Shown piece after piece: positions 8,694-18,088 of a DNA stretch of 64,000 bases. Source of the DNA: CAZBBC01 sp964489835 (GTDB lineage Bacteria > Calditrichota > Calditrichia > JAJRVZ01); the NCBI GenBank assembly GCA_964489835.1, contig CAZBBC010000003.1, forward strand, positions 50,345 to 114,344, read 5' to 3'. Under the pieces are notes generated by a model. The model was not told where the DNA came from and did no database searches. It saw only the letters and a program-made list of their open reading frames with translations. Both the position numbers and the translations under genes were made by a program. The number at the start of each line of letters is the position of its first letter. The first letter of the stretch is position 1.

Positions 8694-10000
8694 TGAGTGT
8701 GTTCTTTGGAATATTAGGGCTTATTATATTAATTGGCATTGCCTGGCTTTTTTCAAGTAGTAAAAAAAATATAAACTGGCGGATTGTATTAACCGGCCTT
8801 GGCCTCCAACTGGTATTTGCAATTTTTGTTATTCTTACACCCTGGGGATCGGTTGTATTTGATGCCATAGGAAGTTTTTTTGTTAAAATAATCAGTTTTA
8901 CTTTCGACGGGGCTGCTTTTGTTTTTGGACCACTTGCCAATCAAGCTGTCTTGGAGCAGGCTTTTCCGGATGAACTCAAGAGTAAAGGGGTAGGATTTGT
9001 TTTTGCTTTTCAGGTTCTACCGACGATAATTTTTTTCTCTTCACTAATGTCTGTTTTATACCATATGGGGCTAATGCAAAAAATTGTTCAGGGGATGGCT
9101 TGGATCATGGCAAAAACAATGCGGGTTAGCGGCGCGGAAGCTATTTCTGTTGCTGCTAATGTTTTTATCGGTCAGACAGAAGCGCCACTGGTCGTGCGAC
9201 CCTATGTATCACCCATGACAAAATCAGAATTACTCACATTGATGGTCGGCGGTATGGCAACCATTGCCGGTGGTGTTCTTGCGGCTTATGTAAGTCTTCT
9301 TGGTGGTACCGATCCCGCACAACAATTATTTTATGCGAAACATCTTCTATCCGCCAGTATTATGGCTGCACCTGCGACTATCGTTATTGCCAAAATTCTT
9401 GTTCCGGAAAGAGAAGTATCAAAAACAATGGGCCAGGTTAAAATAATGGTTGAAAAATCTTCTGCCAATGTTATTGATGCAGCGGCAACCGGAGCTGCTG
9501 ACGGTCTGCGACTGGCATTAAACGTTGCCGGGATGCTCCTTGCTTTCATTGCCCTGATATATATGTTTAATTGGGTTCTGACCGGCGTACTGACTGATTT
9601 GTTGGGTATCACCATCAAAGGTGATCCGGTTACTCTGGAGATATTGCTCGGATACTTATTGAGTCCGATTGCCTGGATCATAGGTGTTCCCTGGCATGAT
9701 GCAGTTACTGTTGGATCGCTGATCGGCCAGAAGGTGGTATTGAATGAGTTTATTGCATATTTAAATTTATCACAAATAATTCCAACCGGTATCCTGAGTC
9801 AAAAGGCGGTAATTATTTCTACTTATGCCTTATGTGGATTTGCAAATTTTTCCTCCATCGCTATTCAGATTGGCGGTATCGGAGGGATTGCTCCGGATAG
9901 AAGGGCTGATCTGGCGAAATTTGGTTTACGTGCAGTGCTGGGTGGTTCTTTAGCGACTTTTATGACCGCAACTATCGCCGGTGTATTAACCTCAATGTAA
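8690..10000 (+). CDS. nupC: concentrative nucleoside transporter (NupC family)
   Basis: Inner-membrane symporter importing nucleosides with H+ or Na+. The 436-residue protein is almost wholly hydrophobic helices. It carries the family signature GQTEAPLVVRPY near residue 160 and ALCGFANFSSIAIQIGG near 380. The start overlaps the tdk stop (ATGATG at 8690) with GGAG upstream. Ending the cdd-udk-tdk operon, it supplies the substrates for those enzymes. Ion coupling cannot be settled from sequence by eye. Confidence 0.94.
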   Translation: MMSVFFGILGLIILIGIAWLFSSSKKNINWRIVLTGLGLQLVFAIFVILTPWGSVVFDAIGSFFVKIISFTFDGAAFVFGPLANQAVLEQAFPDELKSKGVGFVFAFQVLPTIIFFSSLMSVLYHMGLMQKIVQGMAWIMAKTMRVSGAEAISVAANVFIGQTEAPLVVRPYVSPMTKSELLTLMVGGMATIAGGVLAAYVSLLGGTDPAQQLFYAKHLLSASIMAAPATIVIAKILVPEREVSKTMGQVKIMVEKSSANVIDAAATGAADGLRLALNVAGMLLAFIALIYMFNWVLTGVLTDLLGITIKGDPVTLEILLGYLLSPIAWIIGVPWHDAVTVGSLIGQKVVLNEFIAYLNLSQIIPTGILSQKAVIISTYALCGFANFSSIAIQIGGIGGIAPDRRADLAKFGLRAVLGGSLATFMTATIAGVLTSM

Positions 10001-10011
10001 GAGTAAAAGCT

Positions 10012-11721
10012 ATGAAACGATTTATAAAGTGGGTAGCCATAATTTTTGGTATTTTATTGATCTTTATGTTCATTACTTATCTGTTAATCGATGCCCTTTT
10101 AGACACGGAACCGATCGTTAGTGGTAACAGTTATCTGCAGATTAACCTTTGGGGATCACTACCGGAATATGAGCCGCCGGATGCCTTTGAGGAATATTTC
10201 CGGGGTAGTGTATTAGATCTAAATAAAATACGGCAGAGTATAAAAATGGCGGCCATTGATGATCGTATCAATGGAATTATTCTTGAAATCGGTTTTACAA
10301 GAATTGGTTTTGCTCAGCTCTCCGAATTACACCAACTAATCAAAAAATTTCGTTTATCCGGAAAAAAAGTGCTCGCTCATTTTGATTATGGTTTGACCCG
10401 GGATTATCTCTTGGCGACTGCCTGTGATTCAATTTTTATCTCACCCGGTGGTAATTTATTCATAACCGGTCTATCTGCTGAAATAACATTTTACAAAGGA
10501 TTATTAAATAAACTTGGTATTGAAGCTGACTTTGAACATGTGGGTAAATACAAAAATGCACCGGATGTTTATACCCGTCAATCTATGTCAGGACCACAAA
10601 GAGAAGTTGTTGACGAAATTTTAGACGCCAGATATAAAGAAATAATTTCTACTATTGCTGAAAACAGACATATCGATCAGAGGACTGTCCTGCATTTCAT
10701 CGATAATATTTCCGGATTTAGTCCGGAAGAAGCGGTTAAAAGTGAACTTGTGGACGGCATAAAATATTTAGAAGAAGTAACCGATATATTCAAGAACGAG
10801 ACCGAAAAAATTTCTCGGATCTCAGCTATTGAGTATTCCCGCATCAATCCGGCTTCCGTCGGATTGGGAGATGATGAACGCATGGCTGTTATTTTTTGTA
10901 CGGGCGCAATGACAGGGGGAGAGGATGGATCGGATCCTGTCTTTGGTAAAACGATGGGGGCAAACCGGGTGATCCGTAATTTAAAACGGGCATCCGAGAG
11001 TAAATCTGTCAAGGCAATAATATTACGTATCAACAGTCCCGGTGGATCCAGCCTTGCAGCAGATAAAATTTGGTTCGCAATAAGCGAGGCAGCAAAAAAT
11101 AAACCTGTCGTTGCTTCAATTTCTGATGTTGGTGCCTCCGGTGGTTATTATATCGCTATCGGTGCTGATACTGTCATTTCCCAGAAATTGAGTCTCATCG
11201 GTTCTATTGGTGTTTATGCCGGAAAATTCAGTGTCGAAAATCTATATAGCAAAATCGCGCTAAACAATGTTGTCATCAATAGAGGAAAAAATGCCGGTTT
11301 GTTTTCATTGAGCAGTACATTTACTGATTCTGAACGCATAGTAATTCAACGGATGATTCAAGATTTTTATCAAAAATTCGTTTCAAAGGTTGCTGACAAA
11401 CGTAGAAAATCTTACGAGCAAATTGATGAAATCGCTCGCGGAAGAGTATGGGACGGTGAAACCGGAATTAATATTAACCTCATCGATATCATCGGCGGTA
11501 TGGATGAAGCGATTGAAGTTGCAAAACATCTGGCAAATATTGAGGACTCAGCAAATATTCAACTTATTTTCTATCCCAGAAGTCGTTCATTCCTTGATCA
11601 GTTCTTTAACAGGATTTCAGTTTTCAACACGTTGATTGAAAACCCATTCGATCAAATTGAACAGTATTTAAAAGAGATCCAGTTGCAACCGCTGATGTTA
11701 ATGCCGTTTAAAATAGATTGA
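10012..11721 (+). CDS. sppA: signal peptide peptidase SppA (67 kDa type)
   Basis: Membrane-anchored peptidase that digests cleaved signal peptides at the periplasmic face. One N-terminal transmembrane helix lies at about 7-28, followed by two tandem S49 domains. The catalytic pair is split between the halves as in E. coli SppA: Lys179 in HVGKYKNAPD and Ser376 in VGASGGYYIA. Its 569 residues fit the long type. It follows nupC by 11 bases and precedes pgsA by 27, so it is probably part of the same transcript. Confidence 0.95.
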   Translation: MKRFIKWVAIIFGILLIFMFITYLLIDALLDTEPIVSGNSYLQINLWGSLPEYEPPDAFEEYFRGSVLDLNKIRQSIKMAAIDDRINGIILEIGFTRIGFAQLSELHQLIKKFRLSGKKVLAHFDYGLTRDYLLATACDSIFISPGGNLFITGLSAEITFYKGLLNKLGIEADFEHVGKYKNAPDVYTRQSMSGPQREVVDEILDARYKEIISTIAENRHIDQRTVLHFIDNISGFSPEEAVKSELVDGIKYLEEVTDIFKNETEKISRISAIEYSRINPASVGLGDDERMAVIFCTGAMTGGEDGSDPVFGKTMGANRVIRNLKRASESKSVKAIILRINSPGGSSLAADKIWFAISEAAKNKPVVASISDVGASGGYYIAIGADTVISQKLSLIGSIGVYAGKFSVENLYSKIALNNVVINRGKNAGLFSLSSTFTDSERIVIQRMIQDFYQKFVSKVADKRRKSYEQIDEIARGRVWDGETGININLIDIIGGMDEAIEVAKHLANIEDSANIQLIFYPRSRSFLDQFFNRISVFNTLIENPFDQIEQYLKEIQLQPLMLMPFKID

Positions 11722-11748
11722 TATTATTGCTTACAGAAAGATTTTTTT

Positions 11749-12288
11749 ATGAACAAGAGAGAAATATTTACCTTATCAAATATTATCAGTTTTATCCGCA
11801 TCTTCTTCTCGGTTCCAATTTTTTATTATATCTCAGTTCAGGATAATACAACGGCTTTAATATTCATTGCTTTTGCTGTAATCTCTGATTGGCTGGATGG
11901 ATATTTTGCCAGAAAATGGAACCAGATTACCACTCTGGGCAAAATTATTGATCCACTCGCCGATAAAGCCTGCACGATCGGAGGATTCCTGGCCTTATCA
12001 TTATATCAAGGATTACCATTCTGGGTAACTGCTGTCATTATTATTCGTGATGTGGTGATCATAATTGCCTCTGTCGTAGTAATAGGTCAGAAAAATATAG
12101 TAATAGCTTCAAATATACCCGGAAAGATAACTGTTCTTATCATCTCAATTCTAGGGATGATATATTTACTCCAATGGGAATATTTTAAATTTCCCCTGCT
12201 GATCCTGGCCATGATCTTTATCTTGTATTCTTCCATAAACTACACAGTCATTTTCTTTAAAAATCTTATGAGAAAAGATGAATCCTGA
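11749..12288 (+). CDS. pgsA: CDP-diacylglycerol--glycerol-3-phosphate phosphatidyltransferase
   Basis: CDP-alcohol phosphatidyltransferase, probably making phosphatidylglycerophosphate at the inner membrane. The family motif D-x2-D-G-x2-A-R-x8-G-x3-D-x3-D is complete (from DWLDGYFAR near residue 46 to DPLADK near 70). Several hydrophobic helices follow. With 179 residues it is near the usual PgsA length. A different CDP-alcohol head group cannot be excluded by motif alone. The next gene starts inside its 3' end (11-base overlap). Confidence 0.88.
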   Translation: MNKREIFTLSNIISFIRIFFSVPIFYYISVQDNTTALIFIAFAVISDWLDGYFARKWNQITTLGKIIDPLADKACTIGGFLALSLYQGLPFWVTAVIIIRDVVIIIASVVVIGQKNIVIASNIPGKITVLIISILGMIYLLQWEYFKFPLLILAMIFILYSSINYTVIFFKNLMRKDES

Positions 12289-13096
12289 AATCCAAAATTC
12301 GATGGAGTATCTTCAAGGCCAAGGTGATTTTAAACCAAGGATAGCGATAATTCTTGGTTCAGGCTTAGGATCCTTTGCTGATATGTTGGATTCAAAACTA
12401 AAAATAGCCGTCGAAAACATACCACATTATCCCGTGTCAACAGTGGAAGGACATCAAGGATTTCTGGTCTTCGGATCATGGAAAAACATACCGCTTTTGG
12501 CTGTACAAGGCAGGACCCATTATTATGAAGGATATTCCATTGAAAAGATTACATATATCGTAAGAATAATTGCTGCCCTGGGAATTAAAACATTGATTGT
12601 TACTAATGCCGCCGGCGCCGTCAATCCGAAATTTATGCCGGGCGATTTAATGTTGATAACCGACCATATTAATTACATGTTCCGGAATCCTCTCCATGGC
12701 CCGCTTAAATATGATGGAGAGCGGTTCCCGGATATGTCCGAACCTTATACCTCAAAATATTTTAACCTCATTGGATCGGTTGCCAAGGAAAATAACATTA
12801 TTTTAAAGCGCGGCGTTCTTTATGTGTCTACCGGGCCTTCTTATGAAACAGCCGCTGAAATTAAGATGATAGCAACGGCCGGTGGTGATGCGGCCAGTAT
12901 GTCTACCGTGCCGGAAGTAATTGTCGCCAGACAGGCAGGAATAGAGGTCATTGGAATTTCCTGTATAACCAATCTCGCTACCGGTATCAGCGATATACCC
13001 CTTAGTCATCAGGAAGTGACAAAAACAGCAAATTTAGTACAGAAGAAATTTCTGAAGCTAATATCGGGAATAATTCTCAAGATTGGGCAGTCGTAG
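12278..13096 (+). CDS. punA: purine nucleoside phosphorylase
   Basis: Phosphorolysis of purine nucleosides (inosine and guanosine type) to base and ribose-1-phosphate. The motifs are GSGLGSF (28-34), GHQGFLVFG, QGRTHYYEGY and TNAAGAVNP; the late STVPEVIVARQAG is typical of trimeric PNP-I, as is the 272-residue length. The start ATG 12278 overlaps the end of pgsA. Along with SurE and PgeF elsewhere in the window it extends nucleoside salvage to purines. MTAP-type substrate specificity is a less likely alternative. Confidence 0.92.
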   Translation: MNPEIQNSMEYLQGQGDFKPRIAIILGSGLGSFADMLDSKLKIAVENIPHYPVSTVEGHQGFLVFGSWKNIPLLAVQGRTHYYEGYSIEKITYIVRIIAALGIKTLIVTNAAGAVNPKFMPGDLMLITDHINYMFRNPLHGPLKYDGERFPDMSEPYTSKYFNLIGSVAKENNIILKRGVLYVSTGPSYETAAEIKMIATAGGDAASMSTVPEVIVARQAGIEVIGISCITNLATGISDIPLSHQEVTKTANLVQKKFLKLISGIILKIGQS

Positions 13097-13257
13097 TATA
13101 TGGTCATCAATTAGCCTGAAGTATTCACCCCAGAGTACTCAGAGTATAATTAATTAAAATAAAAACTAATAGTTAAAAGAATTGTCAACATACATTTATT
13201 ATTTATAATAAATGCATTAATTATTTGATAAATACAATAAATTCAGATCATTAATTC

Positions 13258-13279
13258 TGCCTGCCCGGCTCAGACGGGT
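13258..13279. repeat. dispersed GC-rich repeat, copy 2
   Basis: CTGCCTGCCCGGCTC followed by AGACGGG, plus strand. It differs by one base over the core from the inverted copy at 6237-6262. Confidence 0.55.
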
Positions 13280-13407
13280 GTACTCAGTGGTTTATAAATG
13301 GGTCAGGTTAGTTATCAATCGAGCGGTTTTCTGCGTTTTATGGAATAAATCTATCATCGCAACAATTGACCAATCGTTAAAATTAACCGCTTAAATGATG
13401 ATAAAGC

Positions 13408-13423
13408 TTGACTGTTCGGTCAA
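13408..13423. promoter_or_regulatory. palindrome TTGAC-N6-GTCAA
   Basis: Perfect interrupted palindrome TTGACTGTTCGGTCAA located 133 bases before the secreted-protein start. It could be an operator; its first half followed 18 bases on by TAAATT could also act as a -35/-10 pair. This is a guess from position and symmetry only. Confidence 0.3.
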
Positions 13424-13555
13424 TATCGGGGTAAATTGGATTTTTAAAACGTAAATATATGTTGATAAAGTTCGCAAAAGATCTGTGATGAGCATCATCG
13501 ATTACTTTTTCTTTTGATTTTACATTTTATCCAGATTAACCCAGGGAGGTATTCT

Positions 13556-14692
13556 ATGCAATTAAAATTGATGAAGAAAATACCTGTTTTCATTTGTATG
13601 ATATTACTTTTTTCATTTACCCATTTATCCTATGGTCAGGGACCACAACTGGATCTGCAATTAGCGCCTTCGCTTGAATTGGCCCAGGTTGTCTATGTGT
13701 CAGATTTTGACTTACTTCGGCAGGGAGCGACCCAGTTTTTATTTCGACTAACGGTTGATAATAGTAGTAGTCCATCGGTAAATGGTAGATTAAGATTTGA
13801 AATATTGCGCAACGATGATATCTTAGCCGCAGCGGAGACTCAAGATTTCACACTACCCGCGGATCAAACTTTCTCAGCTTCAAACATTGAAATGAGTAAT
13901 GGCTATATTATACCCGGAACCACTACAGAAATCAGATTCAACCAGACAGAGACAACACTCCCGCCTGGTGATTTTGAGAATGAAGTTTTTGAAAGTGGAA
14001 AATTGCCGAAAGGTAATTACCGCTTTATTGTAAAATTCAGATATAATAATGGTAGCAACGAATCAACAGCGTCAGCACCACTATATATTTATAATCCTAC
14101 TTATATTCAGCCGATTACCCCTGGCAACCAGGCCGGTAACCGGTATATTGAAATTCTATATACACAATTCCCGACTTTTCAATTTGAAAGTGATTTTGAT
14201 CCGATTGATACTTCGATGCCTTTTCATGTGCAGATTTTCAAAAAACTTGACCAGCATGGTTCCATTGATGAGGCTCTGACCTCTACCCCACATTATGATG
14301 AATGGATACATCAAACCGTATTTCCATACCCGGCGGCAGCTGCCTTACCTCTGGACCCCGGTGTCTATCTTTGGCGTGTTCAATTAGAATTACTTACCAC
14401 AAGCGGGACAGAAATAGTGGAATCGCCGGTGTTCGCCTTCCGGGTTGAAGATCCATCTAAAATGGGAGAACTTAGTGATGAGGGCATACAGGAAGATATT
14501 CTCCAGATTTTAATTGATTCGATTGGCGATCGGGGTCGGACCATTGCCCAGAGCCTTAAAGATTTTACCTTAAAAGAAATACGGGTCAATGGTGAAGTTT
14601 TTACAAAGAAACAATTTTATGAGATCCTCGATTCCTACGAAGGACAAACAAGAAGTATAAAAGATATCATTTTAATGGGTACTCAAGAATAA
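13556..14692 (+). CDS. secreted protein of unknown function
   Basis: No family recognised. The start ATG 13556 is chosen because AGGGAGGT lies just upstream and a clean signal peptide follows (basic MQLKLMKK, hydrophobic core 9-25, cleavage likely after SYG). The 378-residue protein is predicted to be periplasmic or surface-located and beta-rich, with a midsection resembling Ig-like or fibronectin-like strands (RFIVKFRYNNG, GVYLWRVQLELL). The C-terminal 60 residues are helical and charged. It sits nine bases before the FecR gene, so it is probably translated with the FecR-barrel-cyclase block and may be an envelope component of that system. Confidence 0.8.
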   Translation: MQLKLMKKIPVFICMILLFSFTHLSYGQGPQLDLQLAPSLELAQVVYVSDFDLLRQGATQFLFRLTVDNSSSPSVNGRLRFEILRNDDILAAAETQDFTLPADQTFSASNIEMSNGYIIPGTTTEIRFNQTETTLPPGDFENEVFESGKLPKGNYRFIVKFRYNNGSNESTASAPLYIYNPTYIQPITPGNQAGNRYIEILYTQFPTFQFESDFDPIDTSMPFHVQIFKKLDQHGSIDEALTSTPHYDEWIHQTVFPYPAAAALPLDPGVYLWRVQLELLTTSGTEIVESPVFAFRVEDPSKMGELSDEGIQEDILQILIDSIGDRGRTIAQSLKDFTLKEIRVNGEVFTKKQFYEILDSYEGQTRSIKDIILMGTQE

Positions 14693-14701
14693 GGTGGCGC
14701 C

Positions 14702-15394
14702 ATGAGATCAAAACTAAATAAAACACCAATCGTATTAGCATTATTAATGGCTTTTGCTGCCACAAGCATGGCTGCAGAAACCATCGCTGTTGTATTAAAG
14801 GTTAAAGGTAAGGTAACCGTTCAAAGAGGTGACAAGGCCTCTTCCCTTCAACCGAAACGGGGTCTTCGTCTGCAGCACGGCGATAAACTGGTAACCGGTC
14901 CCAAAAGCTATGCGGCAATAAGATTCAGTGACGATGCCAGTCTAGTCAGAATTCGGTCGAACTCTACCTGCCGCATTCAGGGGAAGAAAGAAAAGAATGA
15001 GATTATAAAGAATGTTTATTTGGAGGCGGGCACAATTCTTGCGCGGGTGACTCAACAAAAAGGAAAATTTGAAATTTCCACGCCTACCTCTGTTGCCAGT
15101 GTAAAGGGAACCGAATGGATTACCGAACAGAGACTCACGGGTGGTACTTTTTACTATGGCCTGGAAGGTGTCGTTGAGTTAACCAATGAAGCGGGGACCG
15201 CTTTACTGCATAAAGATGAGACCGGATATGTCGCCTCATCGGGCACTGCACCTACCGTGCAAAAAACAAAATCAGGTACGGTTCCAAAATTTGATGAATT
15301 CGGCGAAGATTCAGACCTTTTTGAATTTGAATTCGAGAATGACGAGGGGCAGAAAAAAATCCTGCAATTCGAGTCATCTAAAGTTGAAGAGTAA
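14702..15394 (+). CDS. FecR-domain periplasmic protein
   Basis: A signal peptide (residues 1-24, ending SMAAE) is followed by a FecR domain. The typical pattern is VKGKVTVQRGDKASSLQ, then GDKLVTGPKSYAAIRFSDDAS, then TPTSVASVKGTEW. Unlike the iron-regulation FecR, it has no N-terminal anti-sigma part, so it is a stand-alone extracytoplasmic domain. Such proteins often occur beside CHASE2 cyclases and outer-membrane proteins, as here. The C-terminal 35 residues are acidic. 230 residues; function inferred as envelope sensing or ligand binding. Confidence 0.87.
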   Translation: MRSKLNKTPIVLALLMAFAATSMAAETIAVVLKVKGKVTVQRGDKASSLQPKRGLRLQHGDKLVTGPKSYAAIRFSDDASLVRIRSNSTCRIQGKKEKNEIIKNVYLEAGTILARVTQQKGKFEISTPTSVASVKGTEWITEQRLTGGTFYYGLEGVVELTNEAGTALLHKDETGYVASSGTAPTVQKTKSGTVPKFDEFGEDSDLFEFEFENDEGQKKILQFESSKVEE

Positions 15395-15447
15395 TAAATT
15401 TTTAGTGTAATTCTATTATCAAGGAAACATAAAATATAATTTTCTAT

Positions 15448-15490
15448 CAGAATGTCTGGTCCATTGAAATGTAAGAGACCAGGCGTTCTG
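15448..15490 (+). terminator. long hairpin after the FecR gene
   Basis: CAG + AATGTCTGGTC (15448-15461) pairs with GACC + AGGCGTTCTG (15477-15490): 14 bp including two G-U pairs, 15-base loop. There is no clear T run, so it may be an attenuating or mRNA-stabilising structure rather than a true terminator. Confidence 0.45.
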
Positions 15491-15645
15491 ATTAACATTT
15501 ACAAGACTTTCTTTATATATCTGTATTAGATCCACAGAAAAATTGATGACAAAAACAGGTAAAACATAAAAGTTTTATCTACAGCTGTTTTAATAATATC
15601 CATTATAAACTACTAAATTTTTGAATTTATTTTAAGGGGTCTAAC

Positions 15646-18033
15646 ATGAGATTTATTAACTATTTCTTATGTTCTGTATTCATGCTCTCATTCGTATTTG
15701 CTGCAGATGCTAATTTATCTTTCTATCATTATACACCGGAAGGTATTATCAGAGGTGATGAAGTAAAAATAGAAGTAATGCTTACCGGGGCGAGCTCGGA
15801 AATATATGACATGCATTTATTTTATCGGGAAATTGGAGATATTGATTATAAAATGACGCGGATGACCAGGGAAGGACTTTTATATTTTGCTACACTGAGA
15901 ACCGCGCAGTTTTCAGCAGGGCAGATGCAGTATTATATCGGATACGAAGGTGCGCTGGGCGAAATCGGAACACTTCCGGAAGAGATGCCCCAATTAAATC
16001 CCCTGGTGATGCAAATTGCCCCGGCCCGATCAATACAGGAAGACAGCCCGGTTGAACTGGTTATCTTAAGTCCCCTGCCTGATGAAACACTGGTGGAAGA
16101 GGATATCGTTGTCGCCGTATCCCTTTTCCCGGGCGAGGAAGAAATTGATTACTCGACGTCTAAGTTGATTATCGATGGTGTGGAAATCGAAACTAACGTG
16201 GATTTCAGCGAAGGACTGATTACTTACACGCCGCCGCCCGGACATGAATTCCGTGCCGGTAATCACAATATTGAGTTGCAGGTCGTTAACGCTCAAGGAA
16301 AGGAAATTGCACAAAAAGGATGGTCTTTCAGATCCACAAAAAGTGCCGCAACAAAGGATAATGTGGCTTTTCGGGGATCTGTGTTTATGGAGGACAGGTA
16401 TCAAAATATATCACAAATAGATGATAATTATTTCCGGACCGGTGCTGAGATATCCGGGCAATACAATGCCTTTGATTACCGGGCCCGTCTGGTGATCTCC
16501 TCAGAAGAAAATTCTGATCGTCAACCGGTCAATCGTTATACCGGAAATCTTCGCTATAATTTTTCAGAAGATAATAATATCTTTCTGAATGGTGGGGATA
16601 TTAATCCATATTTTAATCCCCTGGTGCTGCAGGATAAAAGGATTCGTGGTATTCATACCGGACTGGCATATGGGTTTTTCACCTTTGATTATATCATGGG
16701 TCAAATGAATCGCGGCATTGAAGGCACCATGGAAATATATACCGGCGGTCAGGGTATTACTGATACGATATCTGTCGGCGGAACATATGCCCAGGACATG
16801 TGGGCCATGCGACCGGGCTTTAGATTTGGTGATAACGTCCAGTGGTCATTAAATCTGATCAATGCCAAAGAAGATCCAAAATCCATCAAAATAGGCAGTA
16901 ATGTCAGAGAATCTCTATCGATCGGGACCGATCTAAACTTGAATTTTGACCAAAAGCGAATTATGCTCGATGCCAGTGTGAATGCCAGCGTCAATAACAG
17001 CAATGCCGGGCTGGAAGAAGTATCGTGGGATACACTAACTAAATATAATGAAGACCTTAAAGGTAATAGTGGGGCAGAAAGTGCCTGGAATTTTTTGGAT
17101 AACACCGGCTGGCTCTCTTTGACAACAGGGTTAAATCCATTACCCAGTTTAGCCATGCAGTTCGACGCCACTTTTCGTTATTTTTATAACAATTTAAAAA
17201 TTCGTTATTATAAATTAGATAAAGATTTCGCCAGCCCGGGAAATCCTTATATACTTAAAGATATCTCTGGTCTCAATATTAGTGATAATATCCGCTTGTT
17301 TGAAAATCAGGTTTATCTTACATTATTTTATAAGAACTATACCTCCAACCGTTCTTTAGAAAAGGAAGCCACCGACAATAATGAACTGGGCGTTACTTTG
17401 TCTTATTTTCCCTTTGCGACCCTGCCTTCCGTAACGATTAGTTACGCCACCCTGGGACGGTCTAATGATGTCAGCACCTCTGATTCTATGCTCTTTAGAG
17501 AAGATAATTCAACCCAACGATTATCTTTTAATACCAGTTACAATATGCATGTGTCCGGCATTAAAAATACCATTTCCCTCAATTATACAACCTATGGGAG
17601 AAACGAAGAAGTTAATCCCGCCGCTCAGAGTGATTTCAATCTCTATGGAATCGGACTGAGAACTTATTTTGGTATTCCACTCGTCTCTCGCATAAATTAT
17701 TCAAAATCTGAAAATGAAATTGGGACAGACGTAGCAAATAATAAATCCACATCATCCGTCAGTACATTACTGTTAGGCCTGGATTATATCATCGATGGTG
17801 TGCTCGGGGGAGATATTTTTAAACCGTTTTTTAATTATCGGTTGCAACAGGTTGAAACGACTTCACCAAATTCAACCTTTGAGACCGGGCGCAATAATTT
17901 TACGATTGGTTTGGCTTATCAAAGTCCCACGATGGGTATTCTGTCTGTTCGCTATGATCACATAACTTATGATAACGATTCAATCGATTTTAACGATTCT
18001 GTTATGAATGCGCGTTATAGTTATAATTTTTAA
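15646..18033 (+). CDS. large outer-membrane beta-barrel protein with periplasmic N-terminal domain
   Basis: The signal peptide (1-20, ending FAADA) is followed by about 220 residues that look like Ig-type beta domains (for example VELVILSPLPDETLVEEDI). The rest, from about residue 240 to the end, has alternating short hydrophobic strands typical of an outer-membrane barrel. The chain ends in NARYSYNF, with terminal Phe and alternating aromatic residues as recognised by the BAM insertion machinery. 795 residues. No TonB box or plug domain was recognised. It lies between the FecR gene and the CHASE2 cyclase and is probably part of the same envelope module; its cargo is unknown. Confidence 0.82.
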   Translation: MRFINYFLCSVFMLSFVFAADANLSFYHYTPEGIIRGDEVKIEVMLTGASSEIYDMHLFYREIGDIDYKMTRMTREGLLYFATLRTAQFSAGQMQYYIGYEGALGEIGTLPEEMPQLNPLVMQIAPARSIQEDSPVELVILSPLPDETLVEEDIVVAVSLFPGEEEIDYSTSKLIIDGVEIETNVDFSEGLITYTPPPGHEFRAGNHNIELQVVNAQGKEIAQKGWSFRSTKSAATKDNVAFRGSVFMEDRYQNISQIDDNYFRTGAEISGQYNAFDYRARLVISSEENSDRQPVNRYTGNLRYNFSEDNNIFLNGGDINPYFNPLVLQDKRIRGIHTGLAYGFFTFDYIMGQMNRGIEGTMEIYTGGQGITDTISVGGTYAQDMWAMRPGFRFGDNVQWSLNLINAKEDPKSIKIGSNVRESLSIGTDLNLNFDQKRIMLDASVNASVNNSNAGLEEVSWDTLTKYNEDLKGNSGAESAWNFLDNTGWLSLTTGLNPLPSLAMQFDATFRYFYNNLKIRYYKLDKDFASPGNPYILKDISGLNISDNIRLFENQVYLTLFYKNYTSNRSLEKEATDNNELGVTLSYFPFATLPSVTISYATLGRSNDVSTSDSMLFREDNSTQRLSFNTSYNMHVSGIKNTISLNYTTYGRNEEVNPAAQSDFNLYGIGLRTYFGIPLVSRINYSKSENEIGTDVANNKSTSSVSTLLLGLDYIIDGVLGGDIFKPFFNYRLQQVETTSPNSTFETGRNNFTIGLAYQSPTMGILSVRYDHITYDNDSIDFNDSVMNARYSYNF

Positions 18034-18088
18034 TTAATGGCACAAAAATATAAAGGATATATCCTGCCCTGACGGGATATAAAAAATT

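Larger units (their letters stand above)
13097..13555. other. 459-bp intergenic region before the envelope block
   Basis: No gene seen. It holds the second copy of the GC-rich repeat (13258-13279) and a perfect interrupted palindrome at 13408-13423 that may be an operator. The rest is AT-rich. Confidence 0.5.
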
